64,000 nucleotides of DNA. Source: Mobilitalea torta (GTDB taxonomy: Bacteria > Bacillota > Clostridia > Lachnospirales > Lachnospiraceae). Each line of letters begins with the position of its first letter. Positions within the stretch are counted from its first letter, which is position 1. Both the position numbers and the translations under genes were made by a program. The notes beneath the pieces were generated by a model. The model was given only the letters and a program-made list of their open reading frames with translations, made no database searches and was not told the DNA's origin. The stretch is taken from the NCBI RefSeq assembly GCF_050433395.1, contig NZ_JBNPXH010000004.1, positions 283,866-347,865 on the forward strand, read 5' to 3'. Positions 41,594 through 50,545 of this stretch are shown here, piece by piece.

Positions 41594-42301
41594 CTATTCA
41601 ATGTCAAACCGGTACCCCACTCCATGAATTGTTTTGACATAGCGGGGAGTCTTCGGATCACTTTCGATTTTCTGCCTCAAATTCTTGATGTGGCTGTCAA
41701 TGGTACGGTCATAGCCCTCAAACTCCTCCCCTAAAGCAACTGCAATCAGGTCCTCTCTGGTGAACACCTTATTGGGATGTCCGGCCAGGAGAACCAGCAG
41801 CTTATATTCATTGGGAGTCAGCCTGACCTCGCGTCCCGCCTTGCTGACATAACGGTTGCTATAATCTATGACCAGGTCACCATTACAGAAGGATTTTTTA
41901 GAAAACATCCCGGAGAGATCCTCCTCGGATCTTCTAAGCACGGCTTCAATCCTGGCATACAGCGTCTTAAAGCCGAAGGGCTTTGTAATATAATCATCCG
42001 CCCCCAGCCCAAGTCCCTGCAGCAGATCCTCTTCCTGGGATTTGGCGGTCAGCATGATAATAGGCACCCTGCTCTTCTTTCTCAGGGCACGGCATACTTC
42101 TTCCCCTGATATCTCCGGGAGCATCAGATCCAGCAGCACCAGCCCGATGCTCTCCTGCTCAAAGATATCCAGCGCAATTCTGCCGTTGGGAGCAGTAAGG
42201 ACAGTAAAGCCCTTACTTTCCAGGAAGGACTTTACCACCTCCAGAATTTTTTCCTCATCCTCCACTACCAGTATCTTCTTCGCCATGTGATTCATAGACA
42301 T
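41594..42301 (-). CDS. OmpR-family response regulator
   Basis: This 235-residue regulator has a receiver domain (VVEDEEK; phospho-Asp in LVLLDLMLPEISGEEV; TAKSQEEDLLQG; Lys in DDYITKPFG) and a winged-helix DNA-binding domain (VRLTPNEYKLLVLLAGHPN through RTIDSHIKNLRQKIE). AGGAG is four bases before the first ATG; an in-frame ATG at 42286 is an alternative. It is followed by its histidine kinase. Confidence 0.95.
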   Translation of the reverse strand: MSMNHMAKKILVVEDEEKILEVVKSFLESKGFTVLTAPNGRIALDIFEQESIGLVLLDLMLPEISGEEVCRALRKKSRVPIIMLTAKSQEEDLLQGLGLGADDYITKPFGFKTLYARIEAVLRRSEEDLSGMFSKKSFCNGDLVIDYSNRYVSKAGREVRLTPNEYKLLVLLAGHPNKVFTREDLIAVALGEEFEGYDRTIDSHIKNLRQKIESDPKTPRYVKTIHGVGYRFDIE

Positions 42302-42311
42302 CCCACTCCTG

Positions 42312-42827
42312 TTATTTGCTCCAATTCTGGAAAATCACCGTTGCCTCGGTCAAAAAATCCTTAGATATGGTTATTGTCTCTTCGCCGGTTTCTTTATATT
42401 CAGAGGTAATGGGCACCGGATTGCAGCCGCCTCTGGTGATCTCTACATCATCCATGCCAAACCGGTTTCCGCAGTTCTGGCATACCAGCCGGTTCCCATC
42501 CTGTTTATAATACCCCCTACCGGAGTTGTAACATACCTGGCAGGTATTAAATGCCGTTCGCACTGTACCATCGGAAGCTTTCACGGCAATTACCTCCAGT
42601 TCTGTGCCATTGATCTTAGCCGGATAGAAGGAGGCTGTTTCCGTCACATCCTTTACAGAAATAACAATATCGTCATCGATTACCGCAGAATTAGAGGCAG
42701 TCTTCCCTTTTTCGGGAGCATTGACGCTTCCCGTGCCCTCCTGCCAGCGAAGGAAAAGCATTATTGCCACAATTGCACCGGCTGCCAATATAATTAGTTT
42801 TCTCAGATCCATTCTATTCTTTTTCAT
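42312..42827 (-). CDS. DUF2318 domain membrane-anchored protein
   Basis: This 171-residue protein has an N-terminal membrane anchor (LRKLIILAAGAIVAIMLFLRW) and an extracytoplasmic DUF2318 domain. Two CxxC pairs are visible in AFNTCQVCYNSGRGYY and RLVCQNCGNRFGMDDVEI. DUF2318 proteins are associated with metal (often iron) uptake or membrane redox systems; the exact role here is inferred. It starts two bases after the HMA/TauE stop, so the two are coupled. Confidence 0.88.
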   Translation of the reverse strand: MKKNRMDLRKLIILAAGAIVAIMLFLRWQEGTGSVNAPEKGKTASNSAVIDDDIVISVKDVTETASFYPAKINGTELEVIAVKASDGTVRTAFNTCQVCYNSGRGYYKQDGNRLVCQNCGNRFGMDDVEITRGGCNPVPITSEYKETGEETITISKDFLTEATVIFQNWSK

Positions 42828-42829
42828 AG

Positions 42830-44257
42830 TTATCTTTCCTTTCCATATTCTCCAATATCATCCACTACCGTAATTCTGCTTCGGATCATTCCCATCCAGC
42901 AGCTATAAGAAATCATCCCGCTTTCCTCCGGAGTAAATTCAATTACATTATCCCCCAGAGCAAGCTTTTTCCTCAGACCAAGTTTCGGAATAATAATGCT
43001 GTTATTGCATCCGTTGATATCTCCGCTCTCCGCCTGTATCACCCATCTTACCGGAATTCCCTTCTGCACTGCGATGGGCTCATACCTGCCGGAGGAAAGG
43101 CCTGTGGTCACAATCTGTATCCCGTCCTCCAGCTTTGCCACTCCCCCGGAACCGGCCTGTTCACCGCTGACCCCCGGCCCGGAGGGAAGTCTCAAGCCGG
43201 ACAGGCTGGCGCCGCTGCTGAACATGGATATCCCCAGCACCACTACCAGAACCGCACTGATGGTCATTAACCTGCCGGAGAACTTTTTATTCATAAGGGA
43301 GCCCAGCGCTCCAAAGGCAAACATCAGAGGAAAGGTTCCTATGCTGAAGAGAAACATGGCCGCCGCTCCTTTGAGCGGACTCCCGGTCGACAAAGCATAC
43401 AGCTGCATTGCCTGCAGCGGGCCGCAGGGCATAAGTCCATTTAAAATACCGATATACAGCGGACTGGAGCTTCCCCGTTTGGAATAGATCATTCGGGCAA
43501 AACTCTTTGGCATTCTTGGATTCAGCTTCTTCAGCCAGGGGAAAACATTCAGCATATTCAGTCCCATGATTACCATGAATATTCCTGCCGCCAGCTGCAC
43601 GGCCCCCTGCAGGACTCCGGAAAAGCTTACCACCGAGCCTATCGCGCCGACGATTCCGCCCAGGGTCGTATAGGATATCACTCTTCCCAGATTATACAAC
43701 AAACTGGGACGTATGGAAACCATAACTCCCCCCTTTTCCCGCATTGTTTTCCCTTGGGGAGCAGAGGTATCTTTTGTCACGCACTGGGTAAGACAGATGC
43801 CCCCGCACATGGCCACACAGTGCACCGAGGTCAGGATCCCGATAAGAAACAGCATCCCGTATCCCATCCCCTCCTTGGCGGTGGGAAAGGCCCGGAAGAT
43901 ATCCGCTATGCCAAAACGTTCCGCTATCATATACACGGCAAGTATAACAATCAGTACCGCCGCAATATCCGTATAATCGGTCTGTCCCTTGGAAGAAGCC
44001 GCTTTCCCTGCAGCGCCAATCTTCATCTGTTTGGAATTCTTTTTCAGGAAATAGCCTGCCTGTTCCAGGGTCTTTTCTATCACCTCCGGCGGGACAATAC
44101 TCTCATCATAGGTAATGCTGACCGCAGATTTGGAATAGCTCGCTTTGATCCGGTGTATTCCGGGCACCTTACCCAGCTCCTGTTCAATGATGTTTTCACA
44201 ATTGGCACAGGTCATGTTACTGATCATCAGCATTCTTGTAACAAGCTTTGAAGACAT
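42830..44257 (-). CDS. Fused HMA, TauE/SafE-like membrane and cupredoxin-like protein
   Basis: This 475-residue protein joins three modules. Residues 8-70 are a heavy-metal-associated domain with the metal motif MTCANC. Residues about 95-380 are a sulfite-exporter-like membrane domain of the COG2836 type, with CVAMCGGICLTQCV and GLMPCGPLQAMQLYALSTG. Residues about 390-475 resemble a cupredoxin, with MISYSCWMGMI near the end as a copper-site candidate. The architecture suggests copper or other soft-metal handling at the membrane. The ATG at 44257 has AAGGAG six bases upstream. It is first in an operon with DUF2318 and a two-component system. Confidence 0.88.
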   Translation of the reverse strand: MSSKLVTRMLMISNMTCANCENIIEQELGKVPGIHRIKASYSKSAVSITYDESIVPPEVIEKTLEQAGYFLKKNSKQMKIGAAGKAASSKGQTDYTDIAAVLIVILAVYMIAERFGIADIFRAFPTAKEGMGYGMLFLIGILTSVHCVAMCGGICLTQCVTKDTSAPQGKTMREKGGVMVSIRPSLLYNLGRVISYTTLGGIVGAIGSVVSFSGVLQGAVQLAAGIFMVIMGLNMLNVFPWLKKLNPRMPKSFARMIYSKRGSSSPLYIGILNGLMPCGPLQAMQLYALSTGSPLKGAAAMFLFSIGTFPLMFAFGALGSLMNKKFSGRLMTISAVLVVVLGISMFSSGASLSGLRLPSGPGVSGEQAGSGGVAKLEDGIQIVTTGLSSGRYEPIAVQKGIPVRWVIQAESGDINGCNNSIIIPKLGLRKKLALGDNVIEFTPEESGMISYSCWMGMIRSRITVVDDIGEYGKER

Positions 44258-44361
44258 GGGTTTCTCCTTTTCTAAAGATTTTCGGCTGTTAAACCGCTTT
44301 CTGTAATTACTATAACAGCAAGTTGTGGAGATTTTATGGAGAACTTTCCTGGGAAGTAAAA

Positions 44362-44409
44362 AAACAATGAGTGGCACGTCTTGCGAACCGCTCTTATGTT
44401 CAACAAAAA
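44362..44409 (-). repeat. Dispersed repeat D, copy 2
   Basis: This is the second copy of the 48-base repeat at 39670-39717. On the minus strand it again directly follows a terminator T-run, here that of gdhA. Confidence 0.75.
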
Positions 44410-44463
44410 AGCTGCCACAGATATTACGGCTCCTGATTCCACCGCATTATCCAAGACAGCTTT
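44405..44463 (-). terminator. Terminator candidate of gdhA
   Basis: AAAGCTG (44457-44463 on the minus strand) pairs with CAGCTTT (44408-44414), followed by more T residues. The 42-base loop is long, so efficiency is uncertain. Confidence 0.5.
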
Positions 44464-44501
44464 CCTTATATCGTATGTTATCTTATGTTATTTCTGAAAT
44501 T

Positions 44502-45836
44502 TTACCAGATCCCCTGTGCCATCATGGCTGTGGCAACCTTCTCGAAGCCTGCAATATTGGCGCCTACTACATAATTACCGGCAGCATTGTACCTCTTGGC
44601 GGCATCATCCAGATTGCAGAAGATGTTAACCATGATATGCTTCAGTTTGGTATCTACTTCTTCAAAGGTCCAGCTCAGCCTCTCGCTGTTCTGGGTCATC
44701 TCCAGGGCGGAGGTAGCCACACCGCCTGCATTTGCCGCCTTACCGGGAGCAAATAATACCTTGTTCTCCTGAAGATATTCCGTAGCCTCCAGAGTGGTGG
44801 GCATATTGGCACCTTCCGCCACTGCGAAGCAGCCGTTTGCAACCAATACCTTAGCATCCTCCAGAAGAAGCTCATTCTGGGTTGCACAGGGAAGGGCAAC
44901 ATCACATTTTACCGTCCATACTCCCCGTCCCTCATGGTACTGGGAATTGGGCCTGTAATTCTTATATTCGGTTAATCTGGCTCTCTTAACCTCTTTAATT
45001 TCCTGCAAAGCAGCAACATCAATGCCCTCGGGATCATAGATCCATCCATTGGAATCACTGCAGGTCACACACTTAGCTCCCAGCTGATGCGCTTTCTGGA
45101 TTGCATAGATCGCCACGTTGCCGGAACCGGATACCGCACATACCTTACCCTTGATATCCTGCCCATTGCACTTGAGCATCTCTTCCACCAGATACAGCAG
45201 ACCGTAGCCGGTAGCTTCCTTCCTTGCCAGGGAACCGCCATAGGTCAGGCCCTTTCCGGTTAATACGCCCTCATAGGTGCCCTTGATCTTCTTAAACTGG
45301 CCGTACATATAACCGATCTCTCTTGCGCCTGTTCCGATATCCCCTGCCGGTACGTCCACATCCGCACCAATATACTTGTAAAGCTCCGTAATAAAGCTGG
45401 TACAAAAGGCCAATACTTCCCTGTCCGACTTACCCTTCGGATCAAAATCGGAACCGCCTTTCCCGCCGCCGATGGGCAGGCCGGTTAAAGAATTCTTGAA
45501 AATCTGCTCAAAGCCCAGGAATTTGATGATACCCAGGTTGACGGACGGATGCAGACGCAGGCCGCCCTTGTAAGGCCCGATTGCATTGTTAAACTGTACT
45601 CTATAACCGGTGTTTACCTGAACCTTGCCGCTGTCATCCACCCAAGGCACCCGGAATTTAATCTGACGGTCCGGCTCAACCAGCCGCTCTAAGAGCGCTT
45701 CTCTTCTAAAGGTCTCTTCATTTGCTTCCACTACTGCCCGTAAAGATTCCAATACTTCCTTTACTGCTTGATGGAATTCCGGCTCCGCAGGATTTTTCTT
45801 AACCACTAATTCAATTACTTCATCAACATATCCCAT
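44502..45836 (-). CDS. gdhA: NADP-type glutamate dehydrogenase
   Basis: This enzyme interconverts 2-oxoglutarate plus ammonia and glutamate. The 444-residue protein is the hexameric small type. The catalytic Lys region is GPYKGGLRLHPSVN, with GLPIGGGKGGSDFDPKGKSD, and the nucleotide fold is VCAVSGSGNVAIYAIQKA. NADP preference is inferred from overall similarity to bacterial GdhA. The ATG at 45836 has AAAGGAG seven bases upstream; the longer frame to 45911 runs into the leader hairpin. Confidence 0.95.
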   Translation of the reverse strand: MGYVDEVIELVVKKNPAEPEFHQAVKEVLESLRAVVEANEETFRREALLERLVEPDRQIKFRVPWVDDSGKVQVNTGYRVQFNNAIGPYKGGLRLHPSVNLGIIKFLGFEQIFKNSLTGLPIGGGKGGSDFDPKGKSDREVLAFCTSFITELYKYIGADVDVPAGDIGTGAREIGYMYGQFKKIKGTYEGVLTGKGLTYGGSLARKEATGYGLLYLVEEMLKCNGQDIKGKVCAVSGSGNVAIYAIQKAHQLGAKCVTCSDSNGWIYDPEGIDVAALQEIKEVKRARLTEYKNYRPNSQYHEGRGVWTVKCDVALPCATQNELLLEDAKVLVANGCFAVAEGANMPTTLEATEYLQENKVLFAPGKAANAGGVATSALEMTQNSERLSWTFEEVDTKLKHIMVNIFCNLDDAAKRYNAAGNYVVGANIAGFEKVATAMMAQGIW

Positions 45837-45885
45837 ATTTAATCTCCTTTGATTAAAATAGTATCTCACTTGTCTTTTAAAATAC

Positions 45886-45921
45886 ACAAAAAAGGCGCAC
45901 TTAAAAAACAAATGCGCCTTT
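45886..45921 (-). promoter_or_regulatory. Terminator-like hairpin in gdhA leader (attenuator candidate)
   Basis: AAAGGCGCA (minus, 45913-45921) and TGCGCCTTT (45891-45899) form a 9-bp stem followed by further T residues on the minus strand. It lies between the gdhA promoter and its ATG. Confidence 0.6.
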
Positions 45922-45936
45922 GTATTTGTCTTTTCT

Positions 45937-45965
45937 ATTATAAATGCTTCTCCGCTTTAATGCAA
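45937..45965 (-). promoter_or_regulatory. Promoter of gdhA
   Basis: TTGCAT (45960-45965) and a perfect TATAAT (45937-45942) lie 17 bases apart on the minus strand. Confidence 0.7.
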
Positions 45966-46060
45966 TAGACTTTTTTATGAAAATTTTGCATAGTATCTAT
46001 ATCCTGAGGTTATATTCCGGTTTTATTCCTTAAAAAATGATATTCATTTTCAGACTAGTA

Positions 46061-46069
46061 TGCTATAAT
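46061..46069 (+). promoter_or_regulatory. Extended -10 promoter of the NFACT gene
   Basis: TGCTATAAT is a perfect extended -10 element 43 bases before the NFACT ATG. No good -35 is visible, as is common with this promoter type. Confidence 0.6.
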
Positions 46070-46111
46070 TCTTCATGATAAGAAGGACTTTGATAAAGGA
46101 GATTTACAGCT

Positions 46112-47911
46112 ATGGCTTTTGATGGCGTTGTTATCGCTAATGTAATAGATGAATTAAGAAAAACTCTGTTGGGCGGCAGGATCAGTAAAATCGCCCAGCC
46201 GGAGAAGGATGAATTAATCCTCACGGTTAAGGGGCAGGAACGTGGCCAGTACCGTCTTCTGCTTTCTGCGGGGGCAGGCCTTCCCCTGATCTATCTGTCC
46301 GGTGTCAATAAACCCAGCCCCATGACGGCACCCAACTTCTGCATGCTGCTTCGCAAGCATCTGAACGGCGCTAAGATTCTGGACATCTCCCAGCCTGGGC
46401 TGGAACGTATCGTGAATTTCAAGCTGGAGCATCTCAATGAAATGGGGGATCTGCGGATTAAGCATCTGATCATTGAATTAATGGGTAAGCACAGCAATAT
46501 TATTTTCTGCGATGAGAACATGGTGATCATTGACAGCATTAAGAGAATTAATCAGTTTGTAAGCTCTGTAAGGGAGGTTTTACCCGGCAGGGATTACTTT
46601 ATTCCTGTCACAACCGCAAAGCTGGATCCCCTTACGGTGGATTATGAGACCTTCCTGAGCGCTCTCACAGTCAAATCCCTTCCGGTTGCCAAGGCAATCT
46701 ACGGCAATCTCACCGGTATCAGCCCTTTGCTGGCCAATGAAATCTGCTGCCGTTCCTCCATTGATGCCGGGGATTACACCGAGACTCTGACGGAGGTCAC
46801 AGGACTGCATCTGTATCATAATTTTACCCGTATGATGGAGACGGTAAAAGCCGGGGAATTTACACCAAACATTGTATCCAAAGATAATATCCCCGTGGAA
46901 TTCTCCAGTGTGGCGCTTACCTGCTATGCCAATCATGAGGTTCAGCATTATGAAAGCATCTCCGCTCTGCTGGAGGTCTTTTATGCCTCGAAGGATTCCG
47001 CGGCCCGCATCCGTCAGAAATCCGCCGACCTGCGCAAGATTGTCTCCAACGCCCTGGACCGTGCCGGCAAGAAATATGATTTACAGTATAAGCAGCTCCA
47101 GGACACGGAAAAACGGGAAAAGTTCCGCATCTATGGTGAGTTGATCACCACTTACGGTTATGGGCTGAAACCGGGTGCCAATCTGCTTAATGCATTGAAT
47201 TATTATAGCAATGAAAACATCAGCATTCCCCTGGACCCTACTCTTACCCCTCTGGAGAACGCAAAGCAGTATTTTGAAAAATATAATAAGATGAAGCGGA
47301 CCTATGATGCCCTTACTATCCAGTTATCGGAGACACAGGATGAATTATCCCACCTGGAGTCCATACAGACGGCACTGGATATTGCCACGGAGGAAGCCGA
47401 TCTGACCGCTTTAAAGCAGGAGCTCACCGAGTACGGATATATCCGCCGGCGTTTTACCAGCGGCTCAAAAAACCAGGAAAGAACTGCTTCTCTGGCAAAG
47501 AAGGAGAAAAAGGCTTCCCGCGGAAAGAGCAACAGCAAGAGCAAGCCTCTTCACTACATTTCCTCCGACGGTTATCATATGTATGTCGGCAAAAACAACT
47601 ACCAGAATGACGAACTGACCTTCCAGTTCGCGGACGGCGGGGACTGGTGGTTCCATGCCAAGAAACAGGCCGGTTCCCATGTTATCGTGAAGTCTTCCGG
47701 AAACGAGCTGCCCGACCGTACCTTTGAAGAAGCGGCAAGGCTTGCAGCATATTATTCCAGTGCGAGGGATGCGGACAAGGCTGAGATTGATTACACCCAG
47801 AAGAAGAATGTTAAGAAGCCCAGCGGCGGAAAGCCCGGCTTTGTTGTATATTACACCAACTATTCCATGGTATCACCCACGGATATTACGGGCATTACCC
47901 AGGCAGATTAG
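46112..47911 (+). CDS. NFACT family protein, RqcH/FpbA-like
   Basis: This 599-residue protein belongs to the NFACT family that includes RqcH (YloA), which binds obstructed 50S subunits and adds C-terminal alanine tails in ribosome quality control. The N-terminal NFACT-N domain begins AFDGVVIANVIDELRKTLLG with GRISKIAQPEKDEL. A long helical hairpin lies in the middle (about 290-430). The C-terminal NFACT-R domain is seen in GDWWFHAKKQAGSHVIVKSS. Older annotations call it fibronectin-binding. AAAGGAG precedes the ATG. Confidence 0.92.
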   Translation: MAFDGVVIANVIDELRKTLLGGRISKIAQPEKDELILTVKGQERGQYRLLLSAGAGLPLIYLSGVNKPSPMTAPNFCMLLRKHLNGAKILDISQPGLERIVNFKLEHLNEMGDLRIKHLIIELMGKHSNIIFCDENMVIIDSIKRINQFVSSVREVLPGRDYFIPVTTAKLDPLTVDYETFLSALTVKSLPVAKAIYGNLTGISPLLANEICCRSSIDAGDYTETLTEVTGLHLYHNFTRMMETVKAGEFTPNIVSKDNIPVEFSSVALTCYANHEVQHYESISALLEVFYASKDSAARIRQKSADLRKIVSNALDRAGKKYDLQYKQLQDTEKREKFRIYGELITTYGYGLKPGANLLNALNYYSNENISIPLDPTLTPLENAKQYFEKYNKMKRTYDALTIQLSETQDELSHLESIQTALDIATEEADLTALKQELTEYGYIRRRFTSGSKNQERTASLAKKEKKASRGKSNSKSKPLHYISSDGYHMYVGKNNYQNDELTFQFADGGDWWFHAKKQAGSHVIVKSSGNELPDRTFEEAARLAAYYSSARDADKAEIDYTQKKNVKKPSGGKPGFVVYYTNYSMVSPTDITGITQAD

Positions 47912-47988
47912 TTCCTTGACCGACCGGCCTAAATGCAAGCATATTTACTTGAGACTTTATTTCCATACTAATAAAAGGAGTTGACAAG

Positions 47989-48807
47989 ATGATCATCACT
48001 GACTGCCACGTACATTCCGATTTTTCCGGTGATTCTCAGACACCCATGGAACAGACAATCGAACGTGCCATTGAATTGGGTTTAAAAAAGATTTGTTTTA
48101 CCGATCACATGGATTATGACTACCCCCATCTGGAGGACATCTGCTTCGTATTTGATCCGGAGGAATACATCTCCCGGCTGGAAAGGCTAAAGGAACGGTA
48201 CGGAAAACAGATCCGGATACTGACCGGCATTGAGCTTGGCTTGCAGCCTCAGATAGGAGCGGAGCTGGACGCTTTGATGGGAAGCTATCATTTTGATTTT
48301 GTTATTGGCTCCACTCATGTAATAGACTATATGGATCCTTATTATCCCCGGTTCTGGGAACACCGGACAAAGGAGGAGGGGCTTCTGGCTTATTTCCGTT
48401 CCATCTCTCAGAACTGCAGACTGTTCCGGAAGCATTTTAATATTTATGGACATCTGGATTATATTATACGCTATGTTCCCACCGCCGACGGCAAGAAGGC
48501 GGACTATTCCTATGCGGACTATGCCGATATCCTGGATGAAGCCCTGAGGACGATTATTGACTGCGGCAGGGGAATTGAGGTAAATACCTCCGGTCTGAAG
48601 TATGGTACCGGCTATACCCATCCCAAGGCCGAGATACTGAAGCGATACCGTGAATTAGGCGGAGAACTGATCACCATTGGTTCCGATGCTCACAAACCGG
48701 AGCATCTGGCTTATGATTTCCATCTAATTCCCGATCTGCTGAAGGGGCTGGGTTATCGGTATTATGCCGTCTTTGAACAGGGCCGGCCGGTCTACGAGAA
48801 GCTCTAG
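47989..48807 (+). CDS. PHP-domain phosphatase, HisJ/HisK-type histidinol-phosphatase
   Basis: This 272-residue metal-dependent phosphatase has the PHP motifs DCHVHSDFSGDSQTPM, CFTDHMDYDYP, GIELGLQPQ, HLDYIIRYV and a C-terminal GSDAHKPEHL. It most resembles bacterial HisJ-type histidinol-phosphatases, but no other histidine gene is nearby, so the substrate is less certain. Its stop codon overlaps the stop of the convergent mnmA by four bases. AAGGAG precedes the ATG. Confidence 0.85.
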   Translation: MIITDCHVHSDFSGDSQTPMEQTIERAIELGLKKICFTDHMDYDYPHLEDICFVFDPEEYISRLERLKERYGKQIRILTGIELGLQPQIGAELDALMGSYHFDFVIGSTHVIDYMDPYYPRFWEHRTKEEGLLAYFRSISQNCRLFRKHFNIYGHLDYIIRYVPTADGKKADYSYADYADILDEALRTIIDCGRGIEVNTSGLKYGTGYTHPKAEILKRYRELGGELITIGSDAHKPEHLAYDFHLIPDLLKGLGYRYYAVFEQGRPVYEKL

Positions 48808-49952
48808 CCGGACCGCCTGCCGGCCATGGGCAGAATCGTGCCGCCTCCTACCACATAATCTCCCTGGTAGAAGACAACGGCCTGTCCCGGCGTGATTGCC
48901 CTCTGGGGCTCTTCAAAAATACAGAGCACCTCATCCGGAGCCGTCTTCCTGATCACACAGCGGGCTCCCTTATGGCTGTAACGGATCTTCGCCTCTACCT
49001 CCAGCTCTCCTTCCAGGTCTTCGATGGACATGAAGTTCAGCCGGTTGGCATACAGCCTGTCCGAGAACACCTCATCGGAACCTCCCAGTACCACCTCATT
49101 GGTCTCGGGACACAGCTCCACGACAAACACAGGCTGTCCCATAGCAATTCCAAGGCCCTTGCGCTGACCGACGGTATAGTGGATCAGTCCCTTATGCCTT
49201 CCCAGAATCTCTCCCGCCGTATTTACATAGTTGCCGGGCTCCATACCGGTGCAGACTTCGGAAGCCGCCGCCTGATCCTGGACAGCTGCTCCCTGATTCT
49301 TCTCTTCCAGATAACCGGCTATAAAACCGGCATAATCCTTATCCGGTACAAAGCATATCTCCTGGCTGTCCGGCTTGTTCGCCACCGGAAGCTTCTGCTC
49401 CAGCGCAATCCGGCGAATCTCGTCCTTGGCATAGGCTCCTACCGGCATCAGGGTATGGGAGAGCTGATGCTGTGTCAGATTGTACAGGGCATAGGTCTGA
49501 TCCTTTGCCTGGGTTACCGATTTCTTAATGGTATATCTGTCATTCGGCAGCCGTTCAATACTGGCATAATGCCCTGTGGCAATATAGGAGGCGCCGATAT
49601 CCAGTGAACGCTTCAGCAGGGATTCCCACTTTACATAGCGGTTACAGGCAATACAGGGATTGGGAGTCTGTGCTCTCAGATACTCTCCGACAAAATAATC
49701 GATTACCTTATCCTTAAACTCCTGCTTAAAATTCATCACATAATAGGGAATATCCAGCACGGAAGCCACCCGTCTCGCATCCTCCACCGCGCTGAGCCCG
49801 CAGCAGCCGCCGTTCTCTTCCAGGGTGCAGATATCTTCATCCTGCCAGATCTGCATCGTCACCCCGATTACCTCATAGCCCTGCTCCTTTAAAAGATAGG
49901 CTGCCACGGAGGAATCCACACCTCCGGACATTCCCACTACTACTTTTTCCAT
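48804..49952 (-). CDS. mnmA: tRNA-specific 2-thiouridylase
   Basis: MnmA thiolates U34 of Lys, Glu and Gln tRNAs using ATP and persulfide sulfur. The 382-residue protein has the PP-loop MSGGVDSSVAAYLLKEQGY, the catalytic Cys in TPNPCIACNRYVKW and the second Cys in DSQEICFVPDKDY. The ATG at 49952 has GGAGG five bases upstream. It is the last gene after nifS and nifU, which should supply the sulfur. Confidence 0.97.
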   Translation of the reverse strand: MEKVVVGMSGGVDSSVAAYLLKEQGYEVIGVTMQIWQDEDICTLEENGGCCGLSAVEDARRVASVLDIPYYVMNFKQEFKDKVIDYFVGEYLRAQTPNPCIACNRYVKWESLLKRSLDIGASYIATGHYASIERLPNDRYTIKKSVTQAKDQTYALYNLTQHQLSHTLMPVGAYAKDEIRRIALEQKLPVANKPDSQEICFVPDKDYAGFIAGYLEEKNQGAAVQDQAAASEVCTGMEPGNYVNTAGEILGRHKGLIHYTVGQRKGLGIAMGQPVFVVELCPETNEVVLGGSDEVFSDRLYANRLNFMSIEDLEGELEVEAKIRYSHKGARCVIRKTAPDEVLCIFEEPQRAITPGQAVVFYQGDYVVGGGTILPMAGRRSG

Positions 49953-50001
49953 CGCTTCCTCCAACCAAAATACCAATTCCATGATGCCATGAAATTACTA
50001 T

Positions 50002-50439
50002 TTAATATTCAATAACCTCTTCCTCTTCGCTGATATCCGACTTGGGTTTTTCCAGGCCTTCAATCTTAATTCCCTTCTTCTCCGCATAATCCCAGAGTGC
50101 GGCATGAATTGCCTCCTCCGCCAGCAAAGAGCAGTGAACCTTCACCGGAGGCAGACCGTCCAGAGCTTCCATTACCGCTTTATTGGTGATCTTCAGGGCA
50201 TCCTCCACATTCTTGCCCTTCACAAGCTCGGTGGCCATGCTGCTGGTAGCAACCGCCGCACCGCAGCCAAAGGTCTTGAACTTCACATCATTGATAATAC
50301 CCGCATCATCGATATCCAGGTAAATTCTCATAATGTCACCGCATTTTGCATTGCCTACGGTTCCGACGCCGCTGGCATTCTCTATCTCACCCACGTTTCT
50401 AGGGTTGGTAAAATGATCCATAACCTTCTCTGTATACAT
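50002..50439 (-). CDS. nifU: Fe-S cluster scaffold protein NifU/IscU type
   Basis: This 145-residue scaffold assembles Fe-S clusters with the cysteine desulfurase encoded upstream. The three conserved Cys are in VGNAKCGDIMRI, KTFGCGAAVATSS and VKVHCSLLAEEA. A Glu-rich tail extends the C-terminus beyond the usual IscU end. It lies between nifS and mnmA. Confidence 0.95.
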   Translation of the reverse strand: MYTEKVMDHFTNPRNVGEIENASGVGTVGNAKCGDIMRIYLDIDDAGIINDVKFKTFGCGAAVATSSMATELVKGKNVEDALKITNKAVMEALDGLPPVKVHCSLLAEEAIHAALWDYAEKKGIKIEGLEKPKSDISEEEEVIEY

Positions 50440-50545
50440 AATCTTTCCTCCAAACTATAATCATATGTTAAGTTATCCGCCTGTTTCCTTACATTTCATC
50501 CGGCCTTTATCCTGGCTTAAAATGCTGTCTCTTTCCTGTGTCTTC

